From Pseudomonadota bacterium (GTDB lineage Bacteria > Desulfobacterota > Desulfobacteria > Desulfobacterales > RPRI01): a stretch of DNA of 64,000 nucleotides. Below the pieces are notes generated by a model that saw nothing but the letters and a program-made list of their open reading frames with translations, made no database searches and was not told where the DNA came from. Position 1 is the stretch's first letter; every line of letters starts with the position of its first letter. This document shows positions 44,073 to 52,647 of this stretch, in pieces. The position numbers and the translations under genes were made by a program. The stretch is from positions 1 through 64,000 of the forward strand of contig JAHIFE010000056.1 of NCBI GenBank assembly GCA_018901125.1. Direction: 5' to 3'.

Positions 44073-47000
44073 TGCTGGAAAAAATAATTACATATGCGTT
44101 AAAACAAAAAGGAATGGTTATTTTCCTTTCCCTTTTAATCATCGCGTTCGGATTGTATTCATATTTAAAATTGCCGATCGATGCTTTTCCGGATGTAACA
44201 AACATACAGGTTGAAGTAGTAAGCCACGCAGATGGACTGTCTGCAATAGAGATTGAGAGAAATGTTACCTACCCGATTGAGATGTCAATGCGCGGATTGC
44301 CGGATATTGAACAGATGCGTTCTGTTACAAAGTTCGGCCTGTCAATCGTGACAATAGTTTTCAAGGATAATGTCGATATTTATTTTGCCCGGCAGTTGGT
44401 ATTTGAACGATTGGCGGAAGCGAGAGAAAAGGTTCCTAAAGGCGTTGAAGTTGCTATGGGACCAATTGGCACAGTAATGGGAGAAATATATCAATATACT
44501 CTCGAAGGAGAAATGCCGGGAAATCCGCAGGATAAAATTTCTTACCTGACAAATTTGAGAACAATTCAGGAGTGGATTATCACTCCACAGTTGAAAAGTG
44601 TTGCCGGAGTAAATGAAATAAATTCATTTGGCGGTTACTTTAAACAATATCAGGTAATTGTATCGCAGGAAAAATTGCTGAAGTATGCCATAACAGTAGA
44701 TAACGTTTATTTAGCGATAGGCAACAATAATCAAAACGTAGGCGGTAATATTCTCGAACGGAATACAAATCAATATATAATCCGAAGCGTTGGATTGATA
44801 AAAGATGTCAGTGATATAGAAGATATTGTTCTGAAATCTGAACATGGAACACCTACATACATAAAAGATGTTGCGCAAGTAAAGATCGGCGAAGCCGTGC
44901 GGATGGGTGCGGCTATGAAGAACGGTAAAGATGAAGCTGTCGGCGGAATCGTTATGATGATGCGTGGCGAAAACAGCCGTGCCGTTGTTCGCCGGGTAGC
45001 GGAAAAAGTCAAAGAAATCAATGAGAACAATATGCTTCCGGACGGCATCAAGATGGTTCCTTATTACGATAGGAGCGATATTGTTAACGCGAGCGTCAGC
45101 ACGGTAAATAAAGCTCTTATTGAAGGTGCTATTCTCGTTTTGATTGTGCTTTATTTATTGCTGAACAGTTTCAGAGGAAGCTTTGTAGTGCTGACTGCAT
45201 TGCCTCTTTCATTGCTGGCAACCTTTATTGTGATGAAACTAGCCGGCATAAGCGCAAATCTTATGTCTCTAGGCGGTCTCGCAATTTCCATCGGGATGAT
45301 TATAGACACGACAATAATCCAGGTGGAAAACGTCCAGCGGCATTTAAGCGAAGAGGATAGTCAACATTATAAATTGTTTACGGTGCTTAAAGCTGTTATG
45401 GAGGTCAGAAAACCGAGTATTTTCGGCGAACTTATTATTGCCATCACTTTTATACCTATCCTTTCATTATCAGGAATTGAAGGTAAGATGTTCGGACCGC
45501 TGGCCATAACCGTCGTGATTGCTCTTCTTTCTTCTTTATTCCTCTCTGTTTTTATTATTCCGACTCTCTGCCTCCTGTTTCTGAAACCGCAACCGGAAAA
45601 AGAAAGCATAATAATGAAGTATGCAAAGAAATCTTATTTGCCGCTTTTGGAATATGCAATGAACAGGAAAAAAACAATCCTAAGCATTGCCGGTGTTTTA
45701 CTTATTGCATCTCTGTTTCTTGTAACAAAATTGGGAACGGAATTTATACCGACAATGGATGAAGGCTCGTTTGATATGGATGTGTCTATGCTTCCCGGTG
45801 TTTCACTGGCAACCGCAATGGAAGTAAATCAACGCGCCGCCGAAAAGCTGAAGCAGTTTGATGAACTGGATGTTGTTGTGTCACGAACAGGGCAAACCGG
45901 TGTTGCCCTTGATACCAGGGGCACTGATCAAACCGGGTATGTCGGTATATTTAAACCAAAGAATGAGTGGAAACGGGATATTTCGAAAGAAGAAATAACA
46001 AATGAAATGCGTGAGTCATTGGAGTCAATTGCCGGCATCAGTTTCGGTTTCAGCCAGCCGATACAGTGCAGAATTGATGAGCTTGTTGCGGGAACACGTG
46101 CGCAACTAATAGTTAAGCTGTTTGGAGAAGATATCGATGTGCTGAAAAACAAATCGTCCGAAATCGCAAAAGTCCTTTCTTCAATCAAGGGTAGCATCGA
46201 TTTGGTTACGGAAAAGGTTTCGGGGCAGCCATACCTGACAGTAAATATCGACCGTTCAAGAATAGCACGGTATGGGTTAAATATCAGCGATGTCCAGAAT
46301 GTAATTGAAATAGCTGTTGCCGGGAAGCCTGCTTCTCAATTTTATGAAGAGAATCGGAGCTTTGATATAATTGTTCGCCTGCCTGAAGAAAAAAGAAATT
46401 CACTTGAAGCAATCAAAAATATATTAGTCACTACAGAATCGGGAATGAATATTCCACTCGAACAGTTAGCCGAGGTGAAAATGATTGAAGGACCGGTGCA
46501 GATAAGCCGCCAGGATGGAATCAGAAGAATCGGGATTGAGATGAATATTAGTGGCAGAGATATTGGCAGTTTTGTTGCGGAAGCAAAAGAAAAGATAAAA
46601 GAGCAGGTTAAATTGCCGGCCGGCTATTATTTAAGTTGGGGCGGACAATTTGAAAATCAACAGAGAGCTATGAACAAACTGATGATCATCGGACCTGTTG
46701 CCGTCGGATTAATCCTGCTTCTCTTATTTGTTACATTCGGATCGATCCGCTTGGCGCTGTTGGTAATATGTAATCTGCCGTTTGCTTTAATCGGCGGGAT
46801 TTTTTCTATCTATATATCCGGACAATATTTATCTGTTCCTGCTTCCGTGGGATTTGTCGTCTTGTTTGGTGTTGCTGTGTTAAACGGACTGGTGCTGGTA
46901 TCCCGCATTTCACAACTCCGTGAAGAAGGTCTTGATTTGCAGGAAGCAATCAGGAAGGGAAGTCTTGACAGATTACGCCCGGTATTGATGACCGCATCAA

Positions 47001-47176
47001 TAGCAATTTTCAGCTTGATCCCTATGCTGCTTGCCGACGGGATGGGCTCTGAAATTCAAAAACCGCTTGCCACAGTTGTTGTGGGTGGATTGATTACTTC
47101 AACTCTGCTTACGCTGTTAATTATTCCGTCAGTTTACAGTTGGTTTGAAAAGAGAAAAGTCGAAGCGGAAATGTAA
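44072..47176 (+). CDS. Heavy-metal RND efflux pump, inner membrane (CusA/CzcA family)
   Basis: The 1034-residue protein is full length with twelve predicted membrane helices and two large periplasmic loops. The fourth helix reads AISIGMIIDTTIIQVEN, keeping the proton-relay Asp and Glu but with Ser-Ile-Gly in place of the DFG of Zn/Co/Cd CzcA proteins, so it is closer to CusA-type pumps. The DMDVSMLPGVS segment aligns with the substrate-entry Met region of CusA without an exact Met match. Substrate (Cu/Ag or other) is therefore open. Its start overlaps the adaptor stop by one base. Confidence 0.92.
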   Translation: MLEKIITYALKQKGMVIFLSLLIIAFGLYSYLKLPIDAFPDVTNIQVEVVSHADGLSAIEIERNVTYPIEMSMRGLPDIEQMRSVTKFGLSIVTIVFKDNVDIYFARQLVFERLAEAREKVPKGVEVAMGPIGTVMGEIYQYTLEGEMPGNPQDKISYLTNLRTIQEWIITPQLKSVAGVNEINSFGGYFKQYQVIVSQEKLLKYAITVDNVYLAIGNNNQNVGGNILERNTNQYIIRSVGLIKDVSDIEDIVLKSEHGTPTYIKDVAQVKIGEAVRMGAAMKNGKDEAVGGIVMMMRGENSRAVVRRVAEKVKEINENNMLPDGIKMVPYYDRSDIVNASVSTVNKALIEGAILVLIVLYLLLNSFRGSFVVLTALPLSLLATFIVMKLAGISANLMSLGGLAISIGMIIDTTIIQVENVQRHLSEEDSQHYKLFTVLKAVMEVRKPSIFGELIIAITFIPILSLSGIEGKMFGPLAITVVIALLSSLFLSVFIIPTLCLLFLKPQPEKESIIMKYAKKSYLPLLEYAMNRKKTILSIAGVLLIASLFLVTKLGTEFIPTMDEGSFDMDVSMLPGVSLATAMEVNQRAAEKLKQFDELDVVVSRTGQTGVALDTRGTDQTGYVGIFKPKNEWKRDISKEEITNEMRESLESIAGISFGFSQPIQCRIDELVAGTRAQLIVKLFGEDIDVLKNKSSEIAKVLSSIKGSIDLVTEKVSGQPYLTVNIDRSRIARYGLNISDVQNVIEIAVAGKPASQFYEENRSFDIIVRLPEEKRNSLEAIKNILVTTESGMNIPLEQLAEVKMIEGPVQISRQDGIRRIGIEMNISGRDIGSFVAEAKEKIKEQVKLPAGYYLSWGGQFENQQRAMNKLMIIGPVAVGLILLLLFVTFGSIRLALLVICNLPFALIGGIFSIYISGQYLSVPASVGFVVLFGVAVLNGLVLVSRISQLREEGLDLQEAIRKGSLDRLRPVLMTASIAIFSLIPMLLADGMGSEIQKPLATVVVGGLITSTLLTLLIIPSVYSWFEKRKVEAEM

Positions 47177-47233
47177 ACTAACTGACATATGAGTGTCTCA
47201 CATACCAATAAAATGTAGAAAGGAGAACAATAT

Positions 47234-47635
47234 ATGAGAAAATATTTTCAATTGGCTTTGCTTGTATTGATATGCATCGAGGTGTTTGCCGGATGCGCAA
47301 TAACTAAAAATCAGTTAAGCATCAGACAGTATCGAATGGAGTTTGTTCCGAACACCGAGACTAAGTTCAGCCAGGTATTGGCTGTGGAAGAAAATAGTAC
47401 ATTAAGGGTTGGTGGATACCTTCGATTGAAAACGATAAACCCAATTGATGTTCCTGGCTACGTGGAGGTTGCATTGCTAACGCCCGGTGGTGAGGTTTTT
47501 GATCTGAAAAAGGTTCCTTACTATCCACCAAAAAGCCTGCATGGGAGAAAATGCCATAAACAAGGCCATTTTTCAGTTACTTTCCCAAAAGTTCCTTCAG
47601 CGGGAACAACGGTTCGTTTGAACAATGTCAATTGA
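47234..47635 (+). CDS. Small lipoprotein, function unknown
   Basis: The 133-residue protein has a lipobox (EVFAGC, Cys20) and a beta-rich mature part (LAVEENSTLRVGGYLRLKTI, VEVALLTPGG). It follows the RND pump by 57 bp on the same strand with a strong RBS (AAAGGAG) and may be a late member of the efflux operon. No family recognised. Confidence 0.65.
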   Translation: MRKYFQLALLVLICIEVFAGCAITKNQLSIRQYRMEFVPNTETKFSQVLAVEENSTLRVGGYLRLKTINPIDVPGYVEVALLTPGGEVFDLKKVPYYPPKSLHGRKCHKQGHFSVTFPKVPSAGTTVRLNNVN

Positions 47636-47665
47636 GGTTTAACTTTTTTATCTGCCCGGATTTCA

Positions 47666-47694
47666 TTGACAATCGCATATTCAGGCATTATTGT
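47666..47694 (+). promoter_or_regulatory. Candidate promoter for the fur-feoA-feoB operon
   Basis: TTGACA at 47666-47671 and TATTGT at 47689-47694 are 17 bases apart, about 90 bases upstream of the Fur-FeoA gene. No clear 19-bp Fur box could be placed over it by eye. Confidence 0.4.
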
Positions 47695-47784
47695 TGCTAA
47701 TTATCTCGATAAGGTTTCAACCTATGAGAGTCTGGAATAACCGTTCAAAAGGTTTGAAAATTTGTGGTTTAATAGGGAACAATT

Positions 47785-48465
47785 ATGAAGCGTACTCATA
47801 AGCAGGAAAAAAAACAATTTGAAAAATTCTTCAAAGAGGGAAATATTGATAATTTTGAAGAAAGATTCAAAGTCCTAGATACTTTTCTGCAAACTGAAAA
47901 TCACCTGACGTCTCAGGAACTCACAAAAATGCTCAATGATAATGGGCATAATTTTGATAATTCATTTGTAAAAGATACCCTGAATTTGATGTGTAATCTT
48001 GGGTTTGCCTCTAAAAATAAATTTGATAACGGCATAATACGCTATGAGCACAGACATTTGGGTCAGCATCACGATCATATGATATGTATAAAATGCAGAA
48101 ATATTTTCGAGTTTGAGGAAGAAGAAGTAGAAAAGTTACAGATCAAAATTGCTTCCGCTCATGGATTTCACATGCTTCAGCATAAAATGGAACTTTATGG
48201 AATTTGTGCCCAATGCCTGAAAGAAAGAGTAAAATCAATGCCTTTATCAATGGCAAAACCAGGTGAACGCTTGGTGGTTAAAGATATTACCGGAGGTACC
48301 GGGGCACGCATGAGGCTGCTTAGCATGGGAATCAGGCCCGATGATGTGCTTGAAGTTATTACGAAGGTCAGCAGAGGTCAGATTGTTGTTGCTATAGAAT
48401 CCAGCCGCTATGCAATAGGACAGGGTCTTTCTCAAAAAATAATTGTTGAACCTGTCAAAAATTAG
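47785..48465 (+). CDS. Fur-family regulator fused to a FeoA domain
   Basis: The 226-residue protein combines a Fur-family part (about 1-148: winged helix, HRHLGQHHDHMICIKC metal site, second CAQC pair) with a C-terminal FeoA/SH3 domain (about 150-226; LSMAKPGERLVVKDITGG, LLSMGIRPDD). Fur proteins are normally about 140 residues without FeoA. The fusion heads the feoA-feoB operon and could link iron-dependent repression directly to the transporter. The gap to feoA is 11 bp. Confidence 0.9.
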   Translation: MKRTHKQEKKQFEKFFKEGNIDNFEERFKVLDTFLQTENHLTSQELTKMLNDNGHNFDNSFVKDTLNLMCNLGFASKNKFDNGIIRYEHRHLGQHHDHMICIKCRNIFEFEEEEVEKLQIKIASAHGFHMLQHKMELYGICAQCLKERVKSMPLSMAKPGERLVVKDITGGTGARMRLLSMGIRPDDVLEVITKVSRGQIVVAIESSRYAIGQGLSQKIIVEPVKN

Positions 48466-48476
48466 GAGTTCCGTTA

Positions 48477-48704
48477 ATGTTATTGAGTGAAATGAAGGAA
48501 GGGGAAAAGGGTATAATTGTCAGGATAGCGGGTAGCGGAGCTTTGCGGAGAAGAATACTTGAAATGGGAATGGTAAAAGGTTCCCAGATTTACATAGAAA
48601 AGTACGCACCACTGAAAGATCCTTTAGAACTAATTGTAAAAAATTATCATATATCTTTACGGGTGGAAGAGGCGTCTCAGATAACTGTCGAAAAATCAGA
48701 GTAG
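48477..48704 (+). CDS. feoA: FeoA, ferrous iron transport accessory protein
   Basis: The 75-residue protein is a single FeoA domain (LSEMKEGEKGIIVRIAGSGA, RRRILEMGMVKGSQIYIEKY, DPLELIVKNYHISLR). FeoA binds the cytoplasmic side of FeoB. It lies between the Fur-FeoA fusion and feoB with gaps of 11 and 6 bases, so this operon encodes two FeoA domains. Confidence 0.93.
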   Translation: MLLSEMKEGEKGIIVRIAGSGALRRRILEMGMVKGSQIYIEKYAPLKDPLELIVKNYHISLRVEEASQITVEKSE

Positions 48705-48710
48705 GAGTAC

Positions 48711-50897
48711 ATGACTGATAAAAAAACAATAACCATTGCTCTTGCTGGTAATCCTAACTCAGGTAAGACTACAATATTTAATAATATTACAGGATCGCGG
48801 CAAAAGATCGGAAACTGGCCGGGCGTTACCGTAGAAAAAAAAGAAGGCCTCATCAGCAAGTTTGGGTATGATCTTAAAATAGTTGATCTGCCTGGAACCT
48901 ATAGTTTAACTCCTTATTCAATAGAAGAGATTGTTGCAAGAAACTTTGTTTTAGAAGAGTCCCCCGATGTAGTTATCGATATCATAGATTCATCCAATCT
49001 TGAAAGAAGCCTTTATCTTGCAACCCAGCTAAGAGAAATAGACGGCAAGGTTCTTTTTGTCCTGAACATGGCTGATGTAGCCCGCTCTCATGGAACCAAA
49101 ATTGATGCCGAAAAGCTTTCATCACTTCTTGATGTACCGGTTATATTTACTGTAGGCAACAAAAATGAAGGGATGGATGATCTGCTGAAAGAAGCGATAA
49201 AGCTCGCGGAATCCAGTCCTGTAAAAAAAGAAAAAAGAAATGTTAAATACAGCAAGGATATCGAAAGTGCAATTGTAAGAATCGGGGATCTGATAGAAGA
49301 TAAAGTAAAAGATAATATCCATTATAATTTCAGGTGGACTGCAATAAAGCTGCTTGAAGATGATAAGATTGTAAAAGAACGTTTTGCGTTAAAAGCAGGA
49401 AATGCGGGATCTGATATTATCGACGAGGTTCAGTCTCTTCGCAAAAATCTTTTAAACCTCTACGACGAAGATACGGAAATCATCATGACTGATGACCGAT
49501 ATGGTTTTATATCGGGCATTATCAAGGAGGTTCAAACAATATCACCTAAACGGCGTGTTGATATTTCACGCAATATCGACCTTGTTCTTACAAACAAATT
49601 TATTGGTTTTCCTATATTCATTTTTTTTATCTGGGCAATGTTTCAGCTTACCTTTACAGTTGGCGCATACCCGATGGATTTGATAGATAACGGGGTAAAT
49701 CTCCTTTCTTCAGGATTTGAAAGATTTCTTCCTGAAAGTATTTTCAAGGACTTATTAGTAAACGGAATTATTGCGGGTGTTGGCAGTGTAATTATCTTTT
49801 TGCCGAATATTTTAATACTTTTTTTCTGCATCGCCTTGTTTGAAGATACCGGCTATATGGCAAGAGCCGCGTTTCTAATGGATAAGATCATGCATCTTAT
49901 CGGGCTCCATGGAAAATCTTTTATTCCCATGCTTATGGGCTTTGGATGTAATGTCCCGGCTATTATGGCGGCAAGAACATTGGAAAGTGAAAAAGACCGT
50001 ATTCTTACAATTCTAATTACTCCTTTCATGTCATGTTCCGCAAAGCTTCCCGTTTATATAGTACTTGCCGGTACTTTTTTTGCCGCAAAAGCAGGTAATG
50101 TAATATTTTCCCTTTACCTTCTAGGAATTATTCTTTCTATAATATCAGGCAGGCTCTTTCGCCTGACACTTCTGAAAGGTGCTGACGCTCCTTTTGTAAT
50201 GGAACTCCCTCCCTACAGGGTGCCAATGCTAAAAAGCCTTACTATTCATATGTGGGACAGAAGTAAGATGTTTTTAAAAAAGATGGGGAAAATCATACTG
50301 GTCGGTTCAATAATTGTTTGGTTTCTTTCATCTTTTCCCAGAAATATAAATTATTCCGAAGATTATACTTCTATATTAAACAACATCAATGAATCATTTA
50401 AGGAAAAATTTATTTCCGCAGATGAAAACGAGAAAATTTTATTAAATGAACAAAAGCTTGCTGCAATCGCCGGCATTGAAAATAAAATGAACTCGGAAAA
50501 AATTGAAAAATCATTCATGGGAAAAATCGGAAAAGGGCTTTCACCTGTTTTTAAGCCCTTAGGTATTGACTGGCGGGGCAGTGTTTCTCTCTTAACGGGC
50601 GTTTTTGCAAAAGAGATTGTTGTCAGTACTCTTGGAGTTCTTTATTCAACCGAAAAATCCAATGATAAAGCCGCGTTGGCAAATGCTTTGCGTTCTTCCG
50701 GCATGACACCTCTTTCAGCTCTTTCCATGATGGTTTTTGTGCTTTTATATTTACCCTGCCTTGCTACCATTACAACGATAAAAAAAGAAACGGGCTCATT
50801 TAAATGGACTTTTTTCAGCATAACATACAGCACAGTAATTGCGTGGATGATGTCTTTTTGTCTTTACCAGGGTGGAAAACTTCTGGGTTTTGCATAG
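48711..50897 (+). CDS. feoB: FeoB, ferrous iron transporter
   Basis: The 728-residue protein has the N-terminal G domain (G1 GNPNSGKTT at 13-21, DLPGTYSLTPYS, NMAD), the GDI helical domain, and a C-terminal membrane domain with two Gate motifs (GFGCNVPAIMAARTLE; MSCSAKLPVYIVLAG). It imports Fe2+ under anoxic conditions, fitting an anaerobe. The 50-residue FeoB C-terminal extension with Cys is absent. A broken radical SAM gene follows 11 bp downstream. Confidence 0.96.
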   Translation: MTDKKTITIALAGNPNSGKTTIFNNITGSRQKIGNWPGVTVEKKEGLISKFGYDLKIVDLPGTYSLTPYSIEEIVARNFVLEESPDVVIDIIDSSNLERSLYLATQLREIDGKVLFVLNMADVARSHGTKIDAEKLSSLLDVPVIFTVGNKNEGMDDLLKEAIKLAESSPVKKEKRNVKYSKDIESAIVRIGDLIEDKVKDNIHYNFRWTAIKLLEDDKIVKERFALKAGNAGSDIIDEVQSLRKNLLNLYDEDTEIIMTDDRYGFISGIIKEVQTISPKRRVDISRNIDLVLTNKFIGFPIFIFFIWAMFQLTFTVGAYPMDLIDNGVNLLSSGFERFLPESIFKDLLVNGIIAGVGSVIIFLPNILILFFCIALFEDTGYMARAAFLMDKIMHLIGLHGKSFIPMLMGFGCNVPAIMAARTLESEKDRILTILITPFMSCSAKLPVYIVLAGTFFAAKAGNVIFSLYLLGIILSIISGRLFRLTLLKGADAPFVMELPPYRVPMLKSLTIHMWDRSKMFLKKMGKIILVGSIIVWFLSSFPRNINYSEDYTSILNNINESFKEKFISADENEKILLNEQKLAAIAGIENKMNSEKIEKSFMGKIGKGLSPVFKPLGIDWRGSVSLLTGVFAKEIVVSTLGVLYSTEKSNDKAALANALRSSGMTPLSALSMMVFVLLYLPCLATITTIKKETGSFKWTFFSITYSTVIAWMMSFCLYQGGKLLGFA

Positions 50898-50908
50898 TTA
50901 CATAGATT

Positions 50909-51160
50909 ATGAAGGATTTTGAACCGGTCTACATAAATACCTTCAACAAAGGGTTGCTGAGCGAAAAGGCAAAAAAAGCCCGCGAAATATTGCATTCGTG
51001 TGTTCTTTGCCCAAGACAATGCAAAGCGGACAGACTTTCCGGTGAAACCGGAATTTGCAAAATCGGTTAAAAGGCGATTGTAGCAAGTTATAATGCTCAT
51101 TTTGGAGAAGAAGCTCCCCTTGTTGGCTCAAACGGTAATGTTGCTTTTCTATTGATAACT
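50909..51160 (+). pseudogene. Truncated PflA-like radical SAM protein gene
   Basis: The frame from the ATG at 50909 reads KAREILHSCVLCPRQCKADR-LSGETGICKIG, meets TAA at 51068-51070, and continues ASYNAHFGEEAPLVGSNGNV before losing similarity near the expected CxxxCxxC. This matches the N-terminus of PflA-type radical SAM proteins (CxxCPRxC...GExGxCR). The catalytic part is missing, so the gene is a relic behind feoB. Confidence 0.75.
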
Positions 51161-51384
51161 TCCTGTAATGTAGCATCCGGTAATTTTGCAGTGTATCCAA
51201 CATTTGAAGCTGTAAGCAATATATCGAACATTGTTATGAGAAAAGTAGATTTCTAACTCAAATTATGATGTCGGGTTACCGGGTAAGCAGTAATTAAACA
51301 AAAGAATATAAAATTAATAGAACGAATTGATAGATTGGTTAAAATATACGATTATTTTTTTCCTTCTGCTTCAACGCCGTTAAC

Positions 51385-52629
51385 TCACCCTGTTATTATT
51401 TCACCTTTTTCTTCTGGTGGTTTGATGTTCTGAAACATATGATAAAGACACAAATCGTAAATTATTTTCAGACCGCCTGCCAGAAAAAAAGGTGCGCTTA
51501 GGAACAAGGGATTAGCAAAGAAAAATATGCTTAAAGAAGGTGATACTGCCGCTCCAATTGAACGGGCAATGTTTGTAATGCCGGATGCCGCAGTCCGTTC
51601 ATCAGGAAGCACAACCGCCATTGTATATGACTGGCGGGTAGGCACATCCATTTGTGAAATACTGAAACGCAGCAACAGTACAAAAATTGCAGATGCAAGA
51701 TTCGGCATCAGAGGCACAAGGCACAGAAGTATATTTGACGGAATATGTGTAAAAACCATTGTTTTGATAAGCCCGATTCGTTTTGCAATACGAGCGGCAA
51801 GCAACGCTGAAATTCCGGCAAGAATATTTGCCCCGAAAAAGATACTGCCTAAAACGCCTGTATCTGCACCGAATCGGATATGAAACCAGTATGCCATTAT
51901 GCTTTGAACAATAAAACCGCCTGCAAAAGCGTCAAGTGCAAATAATGCGCTCAGTTTGATAACGATTTTTCGTGAACCGTGAAGCCCCATTTTGTATTTG
52001 ACGGTTGGGGTTTTGCTTATTTCAACACCTGACGACAGTCCTATAAATAACAGAATCAGCAAAAGTCCACCGACAGAATAGCCGAATAAAACGGAGCGGT
52101 ATGCATCTGACAATGTGAAACCTGATTTTCGTAAAGATTCTACCAGCCATCCGCTGCTGAGTGCCCCAAGTGCGGTGGCAAATGATCCGGCAAGATTGTA
52201 CCATCCGAAGATGTGGGTACGTCTTTGATTCGGAATCAGTTGTGACAGCGCAGCCTGTTCGATGGAAAGAAAAGGACCGATTTCATTTCCGCTCGGACTG
52301 ATGATTCCGACAATAGCCGCGATAGTCAGAATTATCGGATTCTTTGTAAAAACAAATACAGCTCCTGCCGATGCCATCAATACAGAACCGAAAATGAGCA
52401 TCCGTTTCCTGCCAATGCGATCTGTAACTGTAGTAACCCACAGCGAAACCACCACATCTCCGAGCAGTGTCAGTGACAGCAGCAGACCGATTTCATAGCC
52501 GCTCAATCCTATTTCCGCCAAGTACAATACCAGCACAACCGACAGGAAGCCATAAGCAAACAAGCGGATAACGCGTGTCGAAAAAAGAAGTATAATATCA
52601 GATTTCAGATGATCGGAATTATTTTTCAA
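51385..52629 (-). CDS. Major facilitator superfamily transporter
   Basis: The 414-residue protein has about twelve hydrophobic segments in two halves and the MFS motif A TDRIGRKRML between helices 2 and 3. It is the last gene of the minus-strand unit ChrB - HD - PEP-synthase-like - MFS; the gap to the previous gene is 18 bases. ChrB-linked MFS proteins exist beside ChrA in some chromate-resistance loci, so export of an oxyanion or related solute is possible but unproven. Confidence 0.88.
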   Translation of the reverse strand: MKNNSDHLKSDIILLFSTRVIRLFAYGFLSVVLVLYLAEIGLSGYEIGLLLSLTLLGDVVVSLWVTTVTDRIGRKRMLIFGSVLMASAGAVFVFTKNPIILTIAAIVGIISPSGNEIGPFLSIEQAALSQLIPNQRRTHIFGWYNLAGSFATALGALSSGWLVESLRKSGFTLSDAYRSVLFGYSVGGLLLILLFIGLSSGVEISKTPTVKYKMGLHGSRKIVIKLSALFALDAFAGGFIVQSIMAYWFHIRFGADTGVLGSIFFGANILAGISALLAARIAKRIGLIKTMVFTHIPSNILLCLVPLMPNLASAIFVLLLRFSISQMDVPTRQSYTMAVVLPDERTAASGITNIARSIGAAVSPSLSIFFFANPLFLSAPFFLAGGLKIIYDLCLYHMFQNIKPPEEKGEIITG

Positions 52630-52647
52630 TGGCTATCTTTCTATATG

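Noticed and set aside
51067-51070. In-frame stop in the gene after feoB considered as recoding like that of the DUF1573 gene
   Set aside because: The codon is TAA, not TGA, and the downstream frame loses its family similarity within about 30 codons, so this is a pseudogene.
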